Source of the DNA: Nocardia sp. NBC_01503
Lineage (GTDB): Bacteria; Actinomycetota; Actinomycetes; Mycobacteriales; Mycobacteriaceae
Reading direction: 5' to 3'
Length of the DNA stretch: 64,000 nucleotides
Assembly (NCBI RefSeq): GCF_036327755.1
Contig: NZ_CP109596.1
Location: 930,001 to 994,000 of the forward strand
Part shown: positions 43,008 to 51,782 of the stretch, piece by piece
Numbering within the stretch: the stretch's first letter is position 1
Layout: each line of letters opens with the position of its first letter
Translations under genes and position numbers: made by a program
The notes under the pieces: model-generated
Databases searched by the model: none
The model's input: only the letters and a program-made list of their open reading frames with translations
Told to the model about the DNA's origin: nothing

Positions 43008-44018
43008 TCAGCGCCCGCCCCAGCGCACCGCGGCGGCGGCCGCGAAGTCGCCCGCGTGCGCGAATCCGGCGAACATCACCAGTGATCCGGCCGAGACGCG
43101 GCCCTCATCGATCGCCCGGTCGAAGGTGACGGGAATCCCCGCGCCGAACAGGTTTCCGCATTCGTCGAAGGTGTCCGGATGCTTCTCCGGCGGCAACTGC
43201 AGGGCGTCACGCCAATTGCGCAGGAAGGCGCGATTGGGCTGATTGGTGACCAGCAGATCCAGTTCGGTGGAGGCGACGCCGAGCCGCTTGCACACCTGCG
43301 AGGCCACCTCCGGCACGATCCGATTGCCGCGCCCGAGCACCTTGGCGATCTTGGATTCGGTGAAGCCGACATGCATCTGGCCCGGCCCGGCCTCCCAGTA
43401 CTTGCGGGGCGGATCGGCGAGCACGGTCATCTGCCCGGCGAACTCGGGCAGATGCCGGGTCTCGATATCCAGGATCGGCGAGATATCGGATTTCACCAGC
43501 AGTCCCGCGCCGGCACCGTCACCGGGTATGGCGGCCTGTGGTTTTCCGCGCACCTGCTCCTGGGTGAAGACCTGTCCGGCGGCATTCTGAATATTCACGA
43601 TGAGCGCGGATTTGGCATCGGTGCTGATCAGAATCTGCCGGGCCAGCTTCATGGCGTGCACGAACGCCGCGCAGCCGCCATTGTGCAGATCGATGAGCCA
43701 CTCCGGATTGATGCCCAGTCGCGCGGCGACCTCACCGCCATTGCCGACGATGGCGGTCTCCGGCAGCTGGGTGTGCACGATCAGAATATCGATATCGCGC
43801 AATACATCTCGCCCGTGCCGGTCCAGCAGCGGGGCCACCGCGCGCTCGGCCATATCGGCCGCCGATTCCCCCGGCGCGATGTGATGCCGGAACTTGGGCG
43901 ACTTGAACATGATGTTCGAGGTGATGTCCTCCGCATCCGCGTACTGCGCGAAATAGTCTGCGGGAACAATGGTTTCGGGTAGGTACCCGGCGACGTCGAG
44001 CAGGCTGACGGTGCTCAT
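43008..44018 (-). CDS. KAS III-like ketoacyl synthase with His-to-Asn change
   Basis: A 336-residue thiolase-fold protein of the 3-oxoacyl-ACP synthase III family. The nucleophile is C116 (LHNGGCAAF). The active-site histidine of the usual H-Q-x-N motif is replaced by Asn (N259 in VTNQPNRAF), while the final Asn is kept (N289 in DECGNLFGAG). Loss of the His suggests it does not perform normal malonyl-ACP decarboxylating condensation; acyl transfer or another condensation is possible. The start at 44018 is 2 bases after the SRPBCC stop. Middle gene of a five-gene operon. Confidence 0.85.
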   Translation of the reverse strand: MSTVSLLDVAGYLPETIVPADYFAQYADAEDITSNIMFKSPKFRHHIAPGESAADMAERAVAPLLDRHGRDVLRDIDILIVHTQLPETAIVGNGGEVAARLGINPEWLIDLHNGGCAAFVHAMKLARQILISTDAKSALIVNIQNAAGQVFTQEQVRGKPQAAIPGDGAGAGLLVKSDISPILDIETRHLPEFAGQMTVLADPPRKYWEAGPGQMHVGFTESKIAKVLGRGNRIVPEVASQVCKRLGVASTELDLLVTNQPNRAFLRNWRDALQLPPEKHPDTFDECGNLFGAGIPVTFDRAIDEGRVSAGSLVMFAGFAHAGDFAAAAAVRWGGR

Positions 44019-44020
44019 AT

Positions 44021-44680
44021 TCAGTCCATCCATTCGGGCTTGATCGGCAGGCCGTTGGCGTGCCGGTGTTCGCAAATGGCCTTGAGATTGCGCAGTTCCA
44101 GCAGGTGCCCGGCGGCGAAGAGATGCCAGAAGTCACCGACCCACACCGGACGGCCCTCCGGCGCGGCTTCGGGGTAGGCGTTCTCGTCGTAGAAGGGGTG
44201 GTGGCAGTTCGTCCACAGCACCACCGACCCGGGCTTGTTCAGCACCCGCTGCGCGTCGACGACCCGCATGAGGTAGATCATCCACAGGTGTTCGCCCTGA
44301 TCCCAGGCGCAGTGGTAGTCGACGGTGCGGGTCGCACGGCTCGATTCGGTGCGGGTGTAGATACGGGTATTCGAGCCGATCCGATCGTCGGAGACCCACA
44401 GGTCCGGGGTGTCGGTGCGCTCGAAACCCCGCATGCTGTAGGTCCATTCGCACAGGCTGCGGGTATCGGAGAGGTAGTCGAACACCTCGTCCGGCGGTGC
44501 GTCGATGTACTCGTTGACGGTGCAGTACTCACCGAAGATCTCGTCGTGCGGGTACACCGCGCGGGTCATGTCCAGCACCATGGGCATGCCCTCCTTGAGG
44601 GTCATGGTCTCGATGCGGTACACGCCCGGGACATCGAGATGGGGTACCTCGACCGGTTCGGCTTTGACGGTGTCGGTCAT
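44021..44680 (-). CDS. SRPBCC-family (cyclase/aromatase-like) protein
   Basis: A 219-residue START/SRPBCC-fold protein; VNEYIDAPPDEVFDYLSDTR is the typical entry strand and helix. It also carries NCHHPFYDEN and WHLFAAGHLLELRNLKAICE. Members bind hydrophobic ligands in a cavity and some cyclise or aromatise polyketides. Its ATG overlaps the ThDP enzyme stop by four bases and its own stop is 2 bases before the KAS III start, so it likely handles an intermediate passed between these two enzymes. Confidence 0.75.
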   Translation of the reverse strand: MTDTVKAEPVEVPHLDVPGVYRIETMTLKEGMPMVLDMTRAVYPHDEIFGEYCTVNEYIDAPPDEVFDYLSDTRSLCEWTYSMRGFERTDTPDLWVSDDRIGSNTRIYTRTESSRATRTVDYHCAWDQGEHLWMIYLMRVVDAQRVLNKPGSVVLWTNCHHPFYDENAYPEAAPEGRPVWVGDFWHLFAAGHLLELRNLKAICEHRHANGLPIKPEWMD

Positions 44681-46371
44681 GCGAGGGGCTCCTTCAGGAA
44701 GGGGGCGAAAGGCGGGAGTTCATCTGGGTCGCAGAGGATTTCGATGAAGACCGGACCCGCGTCATCGCGGGTCTTGTCCAGGGCGTTCTCGAGTTCGTCG
44801 AGGGTGGCCGCGGTGTAGGCGGGCAGCTGCGGGAACATGGCAGCCACGCCCGCGCCGATCCGCGCGGGACGGAAGCGGTTGTAGCTGTAATCGCCCGTGT
44901 AATAGAGCTGTTCGCGGGTGACGCACATGGCGTGCGCATTGTTGTTGAAGATGACGAAGGTGACCGGGGCCTGATACTCGACCGCCGTGTGCACCTCGTG
45001 ACCGTGCATGAAATACGCACCGTCCCCGGCGATGACGAAGGTGCGGCGGCCGCGGCCGAGCGCGCTGCCGATACCCGCGCCGAACGAGTAACCCATACCG
45101 CCCATACCGAGGGCGATGAGGAAGCGGCCACCATCGGGAACGGGAAGATGGTGTACGACAGCGGCGCCGGTATTGCCCGCATCGGCGACCACATCCGTAC
45201 CGGGCTCCAGGCGAGCCGAAACAGCCCGCACCGCATCGCGATAACGGATGCCGGGGCCATGCGCCGGTGGTGGTTGCAGCTCCGGCAGCGGCTGCCGGTT
45301 CGACTGCGCCGCCCCGAATCCAGGCCGCGTGGCACGCGCCGACAGCTCCAGCAAGCGCCGCCGCAGCGAGCCGGGCACGCGTACCCGGACGGGCACGAAG
45401 GGCTCATCCGTACCCAGGTGCAGTACGCGAGGGCAGGCGGCCAGCGCGGTATCGAGCCCGGCCCGCGCGGTCATGGTCAGCGGCGTTCCGGCGAGTACAC
45501 ACACCGCTGCCGTGGCGATCAGGTCCGGCGCGTGCGGATGCCCCATGATGCCGGTGACTCCGGCGAAACGCGGATGCCGGTTCGGGAAGGCGTCTTTCGC
45601 ATCGGGGGTGACCAGGACCGTGGCGTCCAGCGCCACGGCCAGGGCCGCGAGCTCGGCGCGCGCGTCGGCGCGGGCGATCTCGGGTCCGGCGATGATCACC
45701 GCGGGCCCCTGTCCGGCCGCGGCGGCGACCAGTTCGGCGGCCTCGGCGAGTTGACCGGCCGCGCGCACATCGACCTGCCACGGCATCGGGACGGGATCGG
45801 CTTCGCGGTGCACGGGCCAGGAGCCGCCCGGCGCGATGGCCGCCTGAATATCCTTGGGCAGCAACAGCACCGCCGGTCCACCGCCGAGGGCGGCCTCGAC
45901 GGCTCGCTCTATTTCGGCGTGAATATGCTGCGGCCGAGCCACTTTCACGCAGTACCGGCTGACCGCGCCGAAGATCTGCCGAGCGTCGAGTCGGCCCATG
46001 CCACCGCTGGTGTCCTGGAACGCGCCGCGCCCCTCCAGTCCGGTCGGCGCCTGGCCGACCAGCGCCAGCACCGGAACCCGGGAATCGTACGATTCCGTCA
46101 GCGCCGCAAGCAGATTCATCGCCCCGCCGCCGGAGGTCGCCGCCACCACGCCGAGCCGATTGGTGGCGCGGGCGTATCCGTCCGCCATGGTGGCGGCACC
46201 GAATTCGTGTTTGGCGACAATGCCGGTGAGTAGATCCGGGCGGCGCTGCACCGCATCGTAAAGGTCTTCGATATTCGCCCCGCCCACGCCGAAGACGTGA
46301 TCGGTGTAGGCGCCGAGGCGCGTGACGATGACGTCCGCGACGGTGTGGCCGACTACTCCGCGTTCGCTCAC
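44677..46371 (-). CDS. ThDP-dependent enzyme, acetolactate synthase-like
   Basis: A 564-residue thiamine-diphosphate enzyme. The N-terminal Pyr domain has the activating glutamate in IVAKHEFGAATMADGYAR; the C-terminal PP domain has the ThDP/Mg motif GDGAYFMHGHEVHTA followed by FVIFNNN. It belongs to the large decarboxylase/carboligase group (acetolactate synthase, benzaldehyde lyase, PigD-like). Isolation from ilv genes argues against branched-chain amino acid synthesis. GTG 46371 with GGGGGA upstream; first gene of the operon, behind a cluster of ATACAT operator-like sites. Confidence 0.88.
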   Translation of the reverse strand: MSERGVVGHTVADVIVTRLGAYTDHVFGVGGANIEDLYDAVQRRPDLLTGIVAKHEFGAATMADGYARATNRLGVVAATSGGGAMNLLAALTESYDSRVPVLALVGQAPTGLEGRGAFQDTSGGMGRLDARQIFGAVSRYCVKVARPQHIHAEIERAVEAALGGGPAVLLLPKDIQAAIAPGGSWPVHREADPVPMPWQVDVRAAGQLAEAAELVAAAAGQGPAVIIAGPEIARADARAELAALAVALDATVLVTPDAKDAFPNRHPRFAGVTGIMGHPHAPDLIATAAVCVLAGTPLTMTARAGLDTALAACPRVLHLGTDEPFVPVRVRVPGSLRRRLLELSARATRPGFGAAQSNRQPLPELQPPPAHGPGIRYRDAVRAVSARLEPGTDVVADAGNTGAAVVHHLPVPDGGRFLIALGMGGMGYSFGAGIGSALGRGRRTFVIAGDGAYFMHGHEVHTAVEYQAPVTFVIFNNNAHAMCVTREQLYYTGDYSYNRFRPARIGAGVAAMFPQLPAYTAATLDELENALDKTRDDAGPVFIEILCDPDELPPFAPFLKEPLA

Positions 46372-46387
46372 GATCCCCCGTTTCGAA

Positions 46388-46422
46388 ATACATTGCCCGC
46401 GATACATCGCCCACAATGTATC
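46388..46422. promoter_or_regulatory. Triple ATACAT operator upstream of the ThDP operon
   Basis: ATACAT at 46388 and 46402 and its complement ATGTAT at 46416 start exactly 14 bases apart. The last two form GATACAT-N8-ATGTATC, a perfect 7-base-arm palindrome; the outer pair AATACATTG/CAATGTATC matches at 8 of 9. A good candidate for the operon's own MarR protein, which is inferred. Confidence 0.6.
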
Positions 46423-46507
46423 TAGGGCGACCCGTCCCAGACAACGTGGTACAGATCACATGATTGCCCGAAAAGTACTGCTACGCAGCGATTTTGGCCG
46501 CGACAGG

Positions 46508-46533
46508 GCCCCGCCGGGCGGACCCGGCGGGGC
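46508..46533. terminator. Strong GC hairpin, possible terminator
   Basis: GCCCCGCCGGG and CCCGGCGGGGC form a perfect 11-pair stem with the loop CGGA. It lies 211 bases downstream of the Lrp/AsnC stop and 136 bases upstream of the ThDP gene start. No T-run follows on either strand. Confidence 0.45.
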
Positions 46534-46744
46534 TCCGAATCGAACGCGGCGACCGCCGCATCGGCAGCCGGCCCGCAAACCGGATCGCGATCAACTCATC
46601 AGGTTCAACGATGCGGGCGGCACCGGGGTTCAATCGAAGATCCGATCTCCCCGATCTGGAGCCTGGAGCGGATCGGCCGCGACGCGACTGTGCATTGCGC
46701 CAACAGCGCGCGACGAGCCCTGGGCCCCCGCACATCGACACGCG

Positions 46745-47830
46745 CTATGCGACCGGCGTGGCCCAAACACCGAAGGGGATATGCCCCACCGCCGATCCAT
46801 TCGGTGCCAGCAGTCTGCCCATACGTTTGAGGGCACGCAGGGTTAACTGGCGCTCGGTAATGTGCAGATTCGGAAAACTTTGCAGCAGACGGTTTTCCAG
46901 GAGGATGCATTCGTGCTGCGAGCGCAGCCAGGCGATGACCAGCACATTACTGGCACCGGTAGCGGCGGCGCAGAGCCGGATCTCGGGCCATTGCGCGAGT
47001 TCGGCGGCGAACGCGCCGAGTTCACCGGCGGACAGCCGGATCCAGTAGTTGATATTGATCGACCAGCCCGCGGACTGCTGCGCGAAGTCACAGCGAATCT
47101 GCAGACGCCCGGATCTCGTCATATCGGCGAGACGGCGGCGCACGGTTGTCTCACTGAGTCCGGTGTCCTGGGCCAGATCGGCGACGCTGCGCCGGCCGTC
47201 CGGCCCGAGCGCGACCATCAACTCGAGATCCCCCGCGCGCGGCCGGAACGGCACCGGCGGGGTACGGCGCTGATCCTCGGCGAGCAGGGTGCGCTGCGCC
47301 GGATCGAGGGCACCCGGCCGCCAATGCCCGCCCTCGATATAGATCCGCGTACCCACCGCGATATCGATCTCGCGCACCCCCGGCAGCGCGCCGAGTACAC
47401 GCACCGCCAGATCATCCAGTGCGGCAGCGTCTTCGGCGGCCACCGACAGATTCAGTTGACAGTGCCCGCCGGTGCGCTCCACAGAGAAGACGCACTCCAT
47501 GGCGCAGACCCGTTCGGAGATCACCGCCAGCGCATCCGCCCGGCAGTGCAGGCGCAGGTACCCGATGACCGCGAGTCCGGGCGGATACGCGGTGATCCAC
47601 GCCAGCCCGGCGTCGGTGAGCCGCTGCCAGCGTCGCGCCGCCGTGGTGGCGTCCACGCCGAGCGAGGCCCCGATCCTGGTCCACGACGCGCGCGGATCGA
47701 TCTGCAGCGCGTTCACCAGATCCAGATCGAGCTCACCGAATCCCGCCGTCGCGGCGGCGGAATCCGGCATGAGTCCATTCGATATGGCGATATCCAGCGA
47801 TTTCGCCATATTCTCGGTCATGGGGGCCAT
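46745..47830 (-). CDS. Two-domain Lrp/AsnC-family regulator
   Basis: A 361-residue protein with two AsnC-type helix-turn-helices (about residues 35-80, LVNALQIDPRASWTRIGASL; and 205-250, LIVAL-like start with SVADLAQDTGLSETTVRRRL). Each is followed by a ligand-type alpha/beta domain. Such tandem AsnC proteins are frequent in actinobacteria and often control amino acid or amide use. Starts at 47830, 47821 and further inside are possible. Divergent from an MFS/amidohydrolase operon with only 41 bases between, so likely its regulator. Confidence 0.85.
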   Translation of the reverse strand: MAPMTENMAKSLDIAISNGLMPDSAAATAGFGELDLDLVNALQIDPRASWTRIGASLGVDATTAARRWQRLTDAGLAWITAYPPGLAVIGYLRLHCRADALAVISERVCAMECVFSVERTGGHCQLNLSVAAEDAAALDDLAVRVLGALPGVREIDIAVGTRIYIEGGHWRPGALDPAQRTLLAEDQRRTPPVPFRPRAGDLELMVALGPDGRRSVADLAQDTGLSETTVRRRLADMTRSGRLQIRCDFAQQSAGWSININYWIRLSAGELGAFAAELAQWPEIRLCAAATGASNVLVIAWLRSQHECILLENRLLQSFPNLHITERQLTLRALKRMGRLLAPNGSAVGHIPFGVWATPVA

Positions 47831-47831
47831 T

Positions 47832-47846
47832 GTGGCATTTCGCCAC
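47832..47846. promoter_or_regulatory. Inverted repeat GTGGC-N5-GCCAC, probable Lrp/AsnC operator
   Basis: A perfect 5-base-arm palindrome immediately upstream of the AsnC start and 26 bases from the MFS start, filling a third of the 41-base divergent spacer. Position strongly suggests control of both genes. Confidence 0.5.
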
Positions 47847-47871
47847 GCCTCCACGTTGTGAAGGGGCAGGA

Positions 47872-49110
47872 ATGCCACGCACCACCCGGATAACCGTCAT
47901 GCTGTTGTTCGCGGCCTGGGTCGTCGATTACATCGACCGGACCGTGATCAACTTCGCGCTGCCCGATATCGGCAGCGATCTGGGGCTGGACCATACCCAG
48001 CAGGGCCTGCTCATCTCGGTGTTCTTCCTGGCGTACGCGATCGTGCAGGTGCCGGGCGGGCTGCTGGCGGACCGCTACGGTGCGCTGAAGGTCGGCACCA
48101 TCGGTCTGATCGCCTGGTCGGTCTTCACCGGCTTGACCGCTGTCGCATGGTCTTTCACGGTGCTGCTGGGTGTGCGCTTCCTGTTCGGACTGGTGCAGGG
48201 CGTCTTCCCGGCGGCCGCCATCAAAGCGCTCTCCGAGCGCTCGGAGCCGGAGCAGCGCACCACCGCGACCGGCTGGACCAACTCCTCCAACGCGGTCGGC
48301 ATTCTGGCGGCCGCGATCATCTCCGGAATCCTGCTGCCGACGGTGGGCTGGCGCGTCATGTTCGCGCTCATCTCGGTTCTCGGCGTGGCGGTGATCTTCG
48401 CGTGGCGGCGGTGGATGCCCGAGCCGCTGCCGCAGGATATGACGCTCGTCGATGAAAAGGCGGAGGCGGCCGATCGGCGCGCGGTGCTGTTCTCCCCTGC
48501 CCTGCTCGGCTATGCCGCGATCTTCTTCGGCTACGACGTGCTGGTGTGGGGTGTGACCGCGTGGACGCCGACCTTCCTGCACGAGGAGCGCGGGTTGTCG
48601 CTGACGCTGGTCGCCATAGCGGCGGTACCGTCGACCCTGGCCGCGGCGGCCGGGGTGGTGCTGGGCGCGCGCTTGTCCGATCGCCTGGGCGGGCGGCCAC
48701 GGGTCATCGTGGTCCCGGCCATGACCTTCACCGCGATCATGCTGTTCGTACTGCCGCGGATGCAGCCGTTTCCGCTCTTCGTCCTGGTCGGCACCGTCAT
48801 GAGCTTGGCCGCCGGGATGGCCTTCATGCCCGCGTTCTCGGTACCGCTGCGCGCGTTGCACAGCGCCTATATGGGCGCGGCCAGTGGTGTGATCATCTTC
48901 GGCGGTCAACTGGCCGGTGTGCTCAGTCCACTGATCTTCGGTGTGGTGACCGATCATGTGTCGTACACAACGGCTTTCGAAACCATGGCCGTCGGCCCGC
49001 TACTGAGCATTGTGGCGGCGCTGCTGGTCCCGCAGACCGCACCGGAGTTCCGGGCGAAGGTGGCCCGGCGGGCCGGTGCGGCCGTACCCACGAAGGAGAG
49101 TCTCACGTGA
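47872..49110 (+). CDS. MFS transporter, anion:cation symporter (ACS) type
   Basis: A 412-residue permease with twelve hydrophobic segments. YIDRTVINFALPDIGSDLGL at helix 1, GGLLADRYGALKV after helix 2 and the helix 4 to 5 stretch FGLVQGVFPAAAIKALSERS are typical of ACS carriers of organic anions. AGGGGCAGGA precedes ATG 47872. The stop overlaps the GTG of the amidohydrolase, so import and hydrolysis are coupled: a conjugated (N-acyl) carboxylate is the most natural substrate. Inferred from context. Confidence 0.88.
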   Translation: MPRTTRITVMLLFAAWVVDYIDRTVINFALPDIGSDLGLDHTQQGLLISVFFLAYAIVQVPGGLLADRYGALKVGTIGLIAWSVFTGLTAVAWSFTVLLGVRFLFGLVQGVFPAAAIKALSERSEPEQRTTATGWTNSSNAVGILAAAIISGILLPTVGWRVMFALISVLGVAVIFAWRRWMPEPLPQDMTLVDEKAEAADRRAVLFSPALLGYAAIFFGYDVLVWGVTAWTPTFLHEERGLSLTLVAIAAVPSTLAAAAGVVLGARLSDRLGGRPRVIVVPAMTFTAIMLFVLPRMQPFPLFVLVGTVMSLAAGMAFMPAFSVPLRALHSAYMGAASGVIIFGGQLAGVLSPLIFGVVTDHVSYTTAFETMAVGPLLSIVAALLVPQTAPEFRAKVARRAGAAVPTKESLT

Positions 49111-50345
49111 CCACCACCGATACCGCTGCGGCGCAGTCGATGACCGAGCACTGGCAGCAGGTCTACCGGCAGCTGCATATGCATCCGGAGCTCTCCGGCC
49201 AGGAGGTCGGCACCGCGAGCCTGGTGGCCGAGGAGCTGCGCGCACTGGAGGGCTGGGAGGTGACCACGGAAGTCGGTGGGACCGGCGTGGTCGGCGTACT
49301 CCAGGGCGGGCCCGGACCGGTGATCTGGCTGCGCGCGGATATGGACGGATTGCCGGTGCAGGAGGACACCGGACTCGAATACGCCTCGCGCACAGCGGGA
49401 GTCATGCACGCCTGTGGGCACGATACGCATGTCGCGGCACTGCTCGGGGCCTGTGCGCAGCTCTCGGCCGATCGGCCCGCCGGGACCGTGGTGGCGATCT
49501 TCCAGCCCGCCGAGGAGACCGGTGCGGGCGCGCAGCGCATGCTGGATGACCGTCTGCTGGAACGCTTTCCAAAGCCCACGATCGTGCTGGGCCAGCATGT
49601 GGCGCCGCTGCCCGCCGGGCTCGCGATCAGCAAGAGCGGGCCGATCATGGCGGCCTCGGACTCGATTCGGGTGAAGTTCACCGGACGCGGCGGGCACGGT
49701 TCGCAGCCGCATCTGGCGGTGGATCCACTGCTGATGGCGGCCTCGTTCGTGGTGCGTATGCAGTCGCTGACCTCCCGGCAGGCGGCGGTGCCATCCGGGC
49801 CGGTGCTGGTGGCGGGATCGCTGCACGCCGGGACGCGGCCGAATATCATTGCCGATACCTCCGAATTGCTGCTCACCCTGCGGACATTCAGTGATTCCTC
49901 GCGGGATGCGATGCTCGCCGATATTCAGCGCCTGGCGCAGACCGAGGCCGAGGCGGCGGGTGCGCCGGTACCGCCGGAGGTCGCGCCGTACGACCATTTC
50001 CCGGTGACGGTGAATACCGACGGTGATACCGAGCGGATCATGGCCACGCTCACCGAGGCCGGGGTTCCGGTCCTGCCGCTCACCCATCCCCTCACCGGCA
50101 GTGAGGATTTCGGAACCTTCGGTACGGCGGCGGGGTGTCCGTCGGTGTTCTGGCATATCGGCGGGATCGATCCGACCCGGTTCACCGAGGCGGATCAGGC
50201 GCTCATGCTCGCCGAACACACGATTCCGCCGCGGTTCCCGTCCAACCATTCCCCGCGTTTCGCACCGGACCCGGCGCAGACGCTCCCGGCGATGATCACG
50301 GCCATGGTGACCGCGGCCCGCGCGGAGCTCGCGCGGACCAGCTAG
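49107..50345 (+). CDS. M20D amidohydrolase (hippurate/N-acyl amino acid hydrolase type)
   Basis: A 412-residue M20D metallohydrolase. MHACGHDTHVAALLG, FQPAEETGAGAQRML and GRGGHGSQPHLAVDP carry the metal ligands and substrate histidine; SEDFGTFG is the C-terminal ligand region. The family cleaves N-acyl or N-benzoyl amino acids or auxin-type conjugates. GTG 49107 overlaps the MFS stop by four bases; GAAGGAGAG lies upstream. Probably hydrolyses what the MFS protein imports, under Lrp/AsnC control. Confidence 0.9.
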   Translation: MTTTDTAAAQSMTEHWQQVYRQLHMHPELSGQEVGTASLVAEELRALEGWEVTTEVGGTGVVGVLQGGPGPVIWLRADMDGLPVQEDTGLEYASRTAGVMHACGHDTHVAALLGACAQLSADRPAGTVVAIFQPAEETGAGAQRMLDDRLLERFPKPTIVLGQHVAPLPAGLAISKSGPIMAASDSIRVKFTGRGGHGSQPHLAVDPLLMAASFVVRMQSLTSRQAAVPSGPVLVAGSLHAGTRPNIIADTSELLLTLRTFSDSSRDAMLADIQRLAQTEAEAAGAPVPPEVAPYDHFPVTVNTDGDTERIMATLTEAGVPVLPLTHPLTGSEDFGTFGTAAGCPSVFWHIGGIDPTRFTEADQALMLAEHTIPPRFPSNHSPRFAPDPAQTLPAMITAMVTAARAELARTS

Positions 50346-50367
50346 TCAGATGGATCGAAGCGACCTT

Positions 50368-50458
50368 CGTCATCCCGGTGCGCTTTTGGCCGGGATCCAC
50401 GGAGATAGGTTGCCGCGCTGAGGATATGGATCCCGGCCAAAAGCATGCCGGGATGACG
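50368..50458. repeat. Long hairpin repeat, MITE/REP-like, between convergent genes
   Basis: 50368-50399 and 50427-50458 are inverted copies matching at 30 of 32 positions (TCATCCCGG, GCTTTTGGCCGGGATCC and complements) with a 27-base loop. The A/T tract at the arm centre and the perfect outer ends look like a dispersed palindromic element rather than an ordinary terminator, though it would also stop transcription of the convergent genes on either side. Confidence 0.7.
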
Positions 50459-50541
50459 GGGAAGGCGTGCTCAGCGGGACCGGGTTCCGCGGGTCGTCCT
50501 ACCCGGTCCTGTCTTTCCGCGCGCGCCGAGGCTGCGGCGGA

Positions 50542-51762
50542 TCAGGCTGCGCGAGTGGCTTTTTCGCCGCGCTGTGCGGTGGAAGCCGCCCGAACGACCG
50601 AGGGCAGCAGCAGGGACATGAGGGTCATGTCCAAGGGTAGTCGGACCAGGTCGAGGCGGTTGTGGACGAAGCCGACCGAGAGGCCGGAGTCGGGATCGGC
50701 CCAGCCGCCGGAGCCGCCCAGGCCCATATGACCGAGGGCGCGGGGTGCTCCGACCGTCGGGAACGGGTGATAGCCCAGATGCCAGAAGGTGAGGCGGTTC
50801 GGGTCGGGGCTGGTGTTGGTGGAGCGGATGAGGGCCCGCGTGGTGCCCGGGGAGAGCAGGCGGGTGTCGCCGCGACAGCCGTCATCGGCGAGAACGGAGT
50901 AGACGCTCGCAATGGCATCGGCGGTGAATACACCGGTGGCGGCGCCGTTCTCGGAGTAGGAGAGCTCCGGAATCGGCCCGCTCAACGCTCGTTCACCGTC
51001 GGTGAAGTGCATGGAGCTGATTATCTTGCCCACGATGGGAACTCGGACGGCCGCGGCGGTAATCGGTTTGCCCAGCCGGGTTCCGGTGAGATCGAGGCTC
51101 GGGCCGACCAGCTCGGCGACCCGGGCGTCATCGGCGGGACGGCCGAGGCTCAGTCCGGTAATGCCCAGTGGTTCAGCGAGTTCGGTGCGATAGAGCTCGG
51201 CCATACTCTGCCCGGTGACCGCACGGCAGAGCCCGCCGAGCAGCCAGCCGAAGGTCACCGCGTGATAGACCGGCAGGCCGCGCGTCCAGTCCGGCGTCGC
51301 CGCGGCCATCCGCTGCTCCATCAGCACATGGTCGAGGACATCGCCGGGCTGCTCGAGCACCCGGCGCAGATCGGAGAGTCCGGCACGGTGTGCGAGCAGA
51401 TCGCGCACGGTGATGGAGTGCTTTCCCCCGGCGGCGAATTCGGGCCAGTACTCCGCGACCGGGGTGTCGTAGTCGAGCAGCCCGCGATCGGCCAGGCGGT
51501 GTACGACCAGCGAGGTGATGCCCTTGGTGGTGGAGAAGGTGAGCGCGCTGGTGTCCTCCTGCCACGGGACCTCGCCCGCCGCATCGGCGGTTCCGGTCCA
51601 GATCCGCACCACCGGTTCACCTCGCAGCCGCACCGAGAGCGCGCCGCCGGTGCGGACATAGCGGGCGAACAGGCGGGCGAAGGCACGGACGGGGGCGGTG
51701 AAGCGCGGGTCCGCGGAACCGCGGATTCCTTCGGGCAGAGTGAGCATGGCGGGCAACCTCAT
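50542..51762 (-). CDS. Beta-lactamase-fold esterase (EstB/LipE-like)
   Basis: A 406-residue cytoplasmic serine hydrolase of the class C beta-lactamase/esterase type: SxxK is STTKG in LTFSTTKGITSL, the second motif lies around YHAVTFGWLLGG, and GHMGLGGSGGWADP is the C-terminal glycine-rich element. Related actinobacterial proteins are carboxylesterases. ATG 51747 is an alternative start. It lies 20 bases after the reductase gene in the same operon and could hydrolyse the ester made by the upstream BVMO. Confidence 0.85.
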   Translation of the reverse strand: MRLPAMLTLPEGIRGSADPRFTAPVRAFARLFARYVRTGGALSVRLRGEPVVRIWTGTADAAGEVPWQEDTSALTFSTTKGITSLVVHRLADRGLLDYDTPVAEYWPEFAAGGKHSITVRDLLAHRAGLSDLRRVLEQPGDVLDHVLMEQRMAAATPDWTRGLPVYHAVTFGWLLGGLCRAVTGQSMAELYRTELAEPLGITGLSLGRPADDARVAELVGPSLDLTGTRLGKPITAAAVRVPIVGKIISSMHFTDGERALSGPIPELSYSENGAATGVFTADAIASVYSVLADDGCRGDTRLLSPGTTRALIRSTNTSPDPNRLTFWHLGYHPFPTVGAPRALGHMGLGGSGGWADPDSGLSVGFVHNRLDLVRLPLDMTLMSLLLPSVVRAASTAQRGEKATRAA

Positions 51763-51782
51763 TGTCGGGCCGGTTCGGGCGG

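Larger units (their letters stand above)
46372..46744. other. Intergenic region between the ThDP operon and the Lrp/AsnC gene
   Basis: About 370 bases without a credible gene. It contains the ATACAT operator cluster at its left end and one strong hairpin at 46508-46533. A tRNA-like GGTTCAATC near 46628 does not fold into a tRNA. Confidence 0.5.

Noticed and set aside
46596-46690. GGTTCAATC motif suggesting a tRNA
   Set aside because: No acceptor stem, anticodon arm or CCA end could be folded around it.
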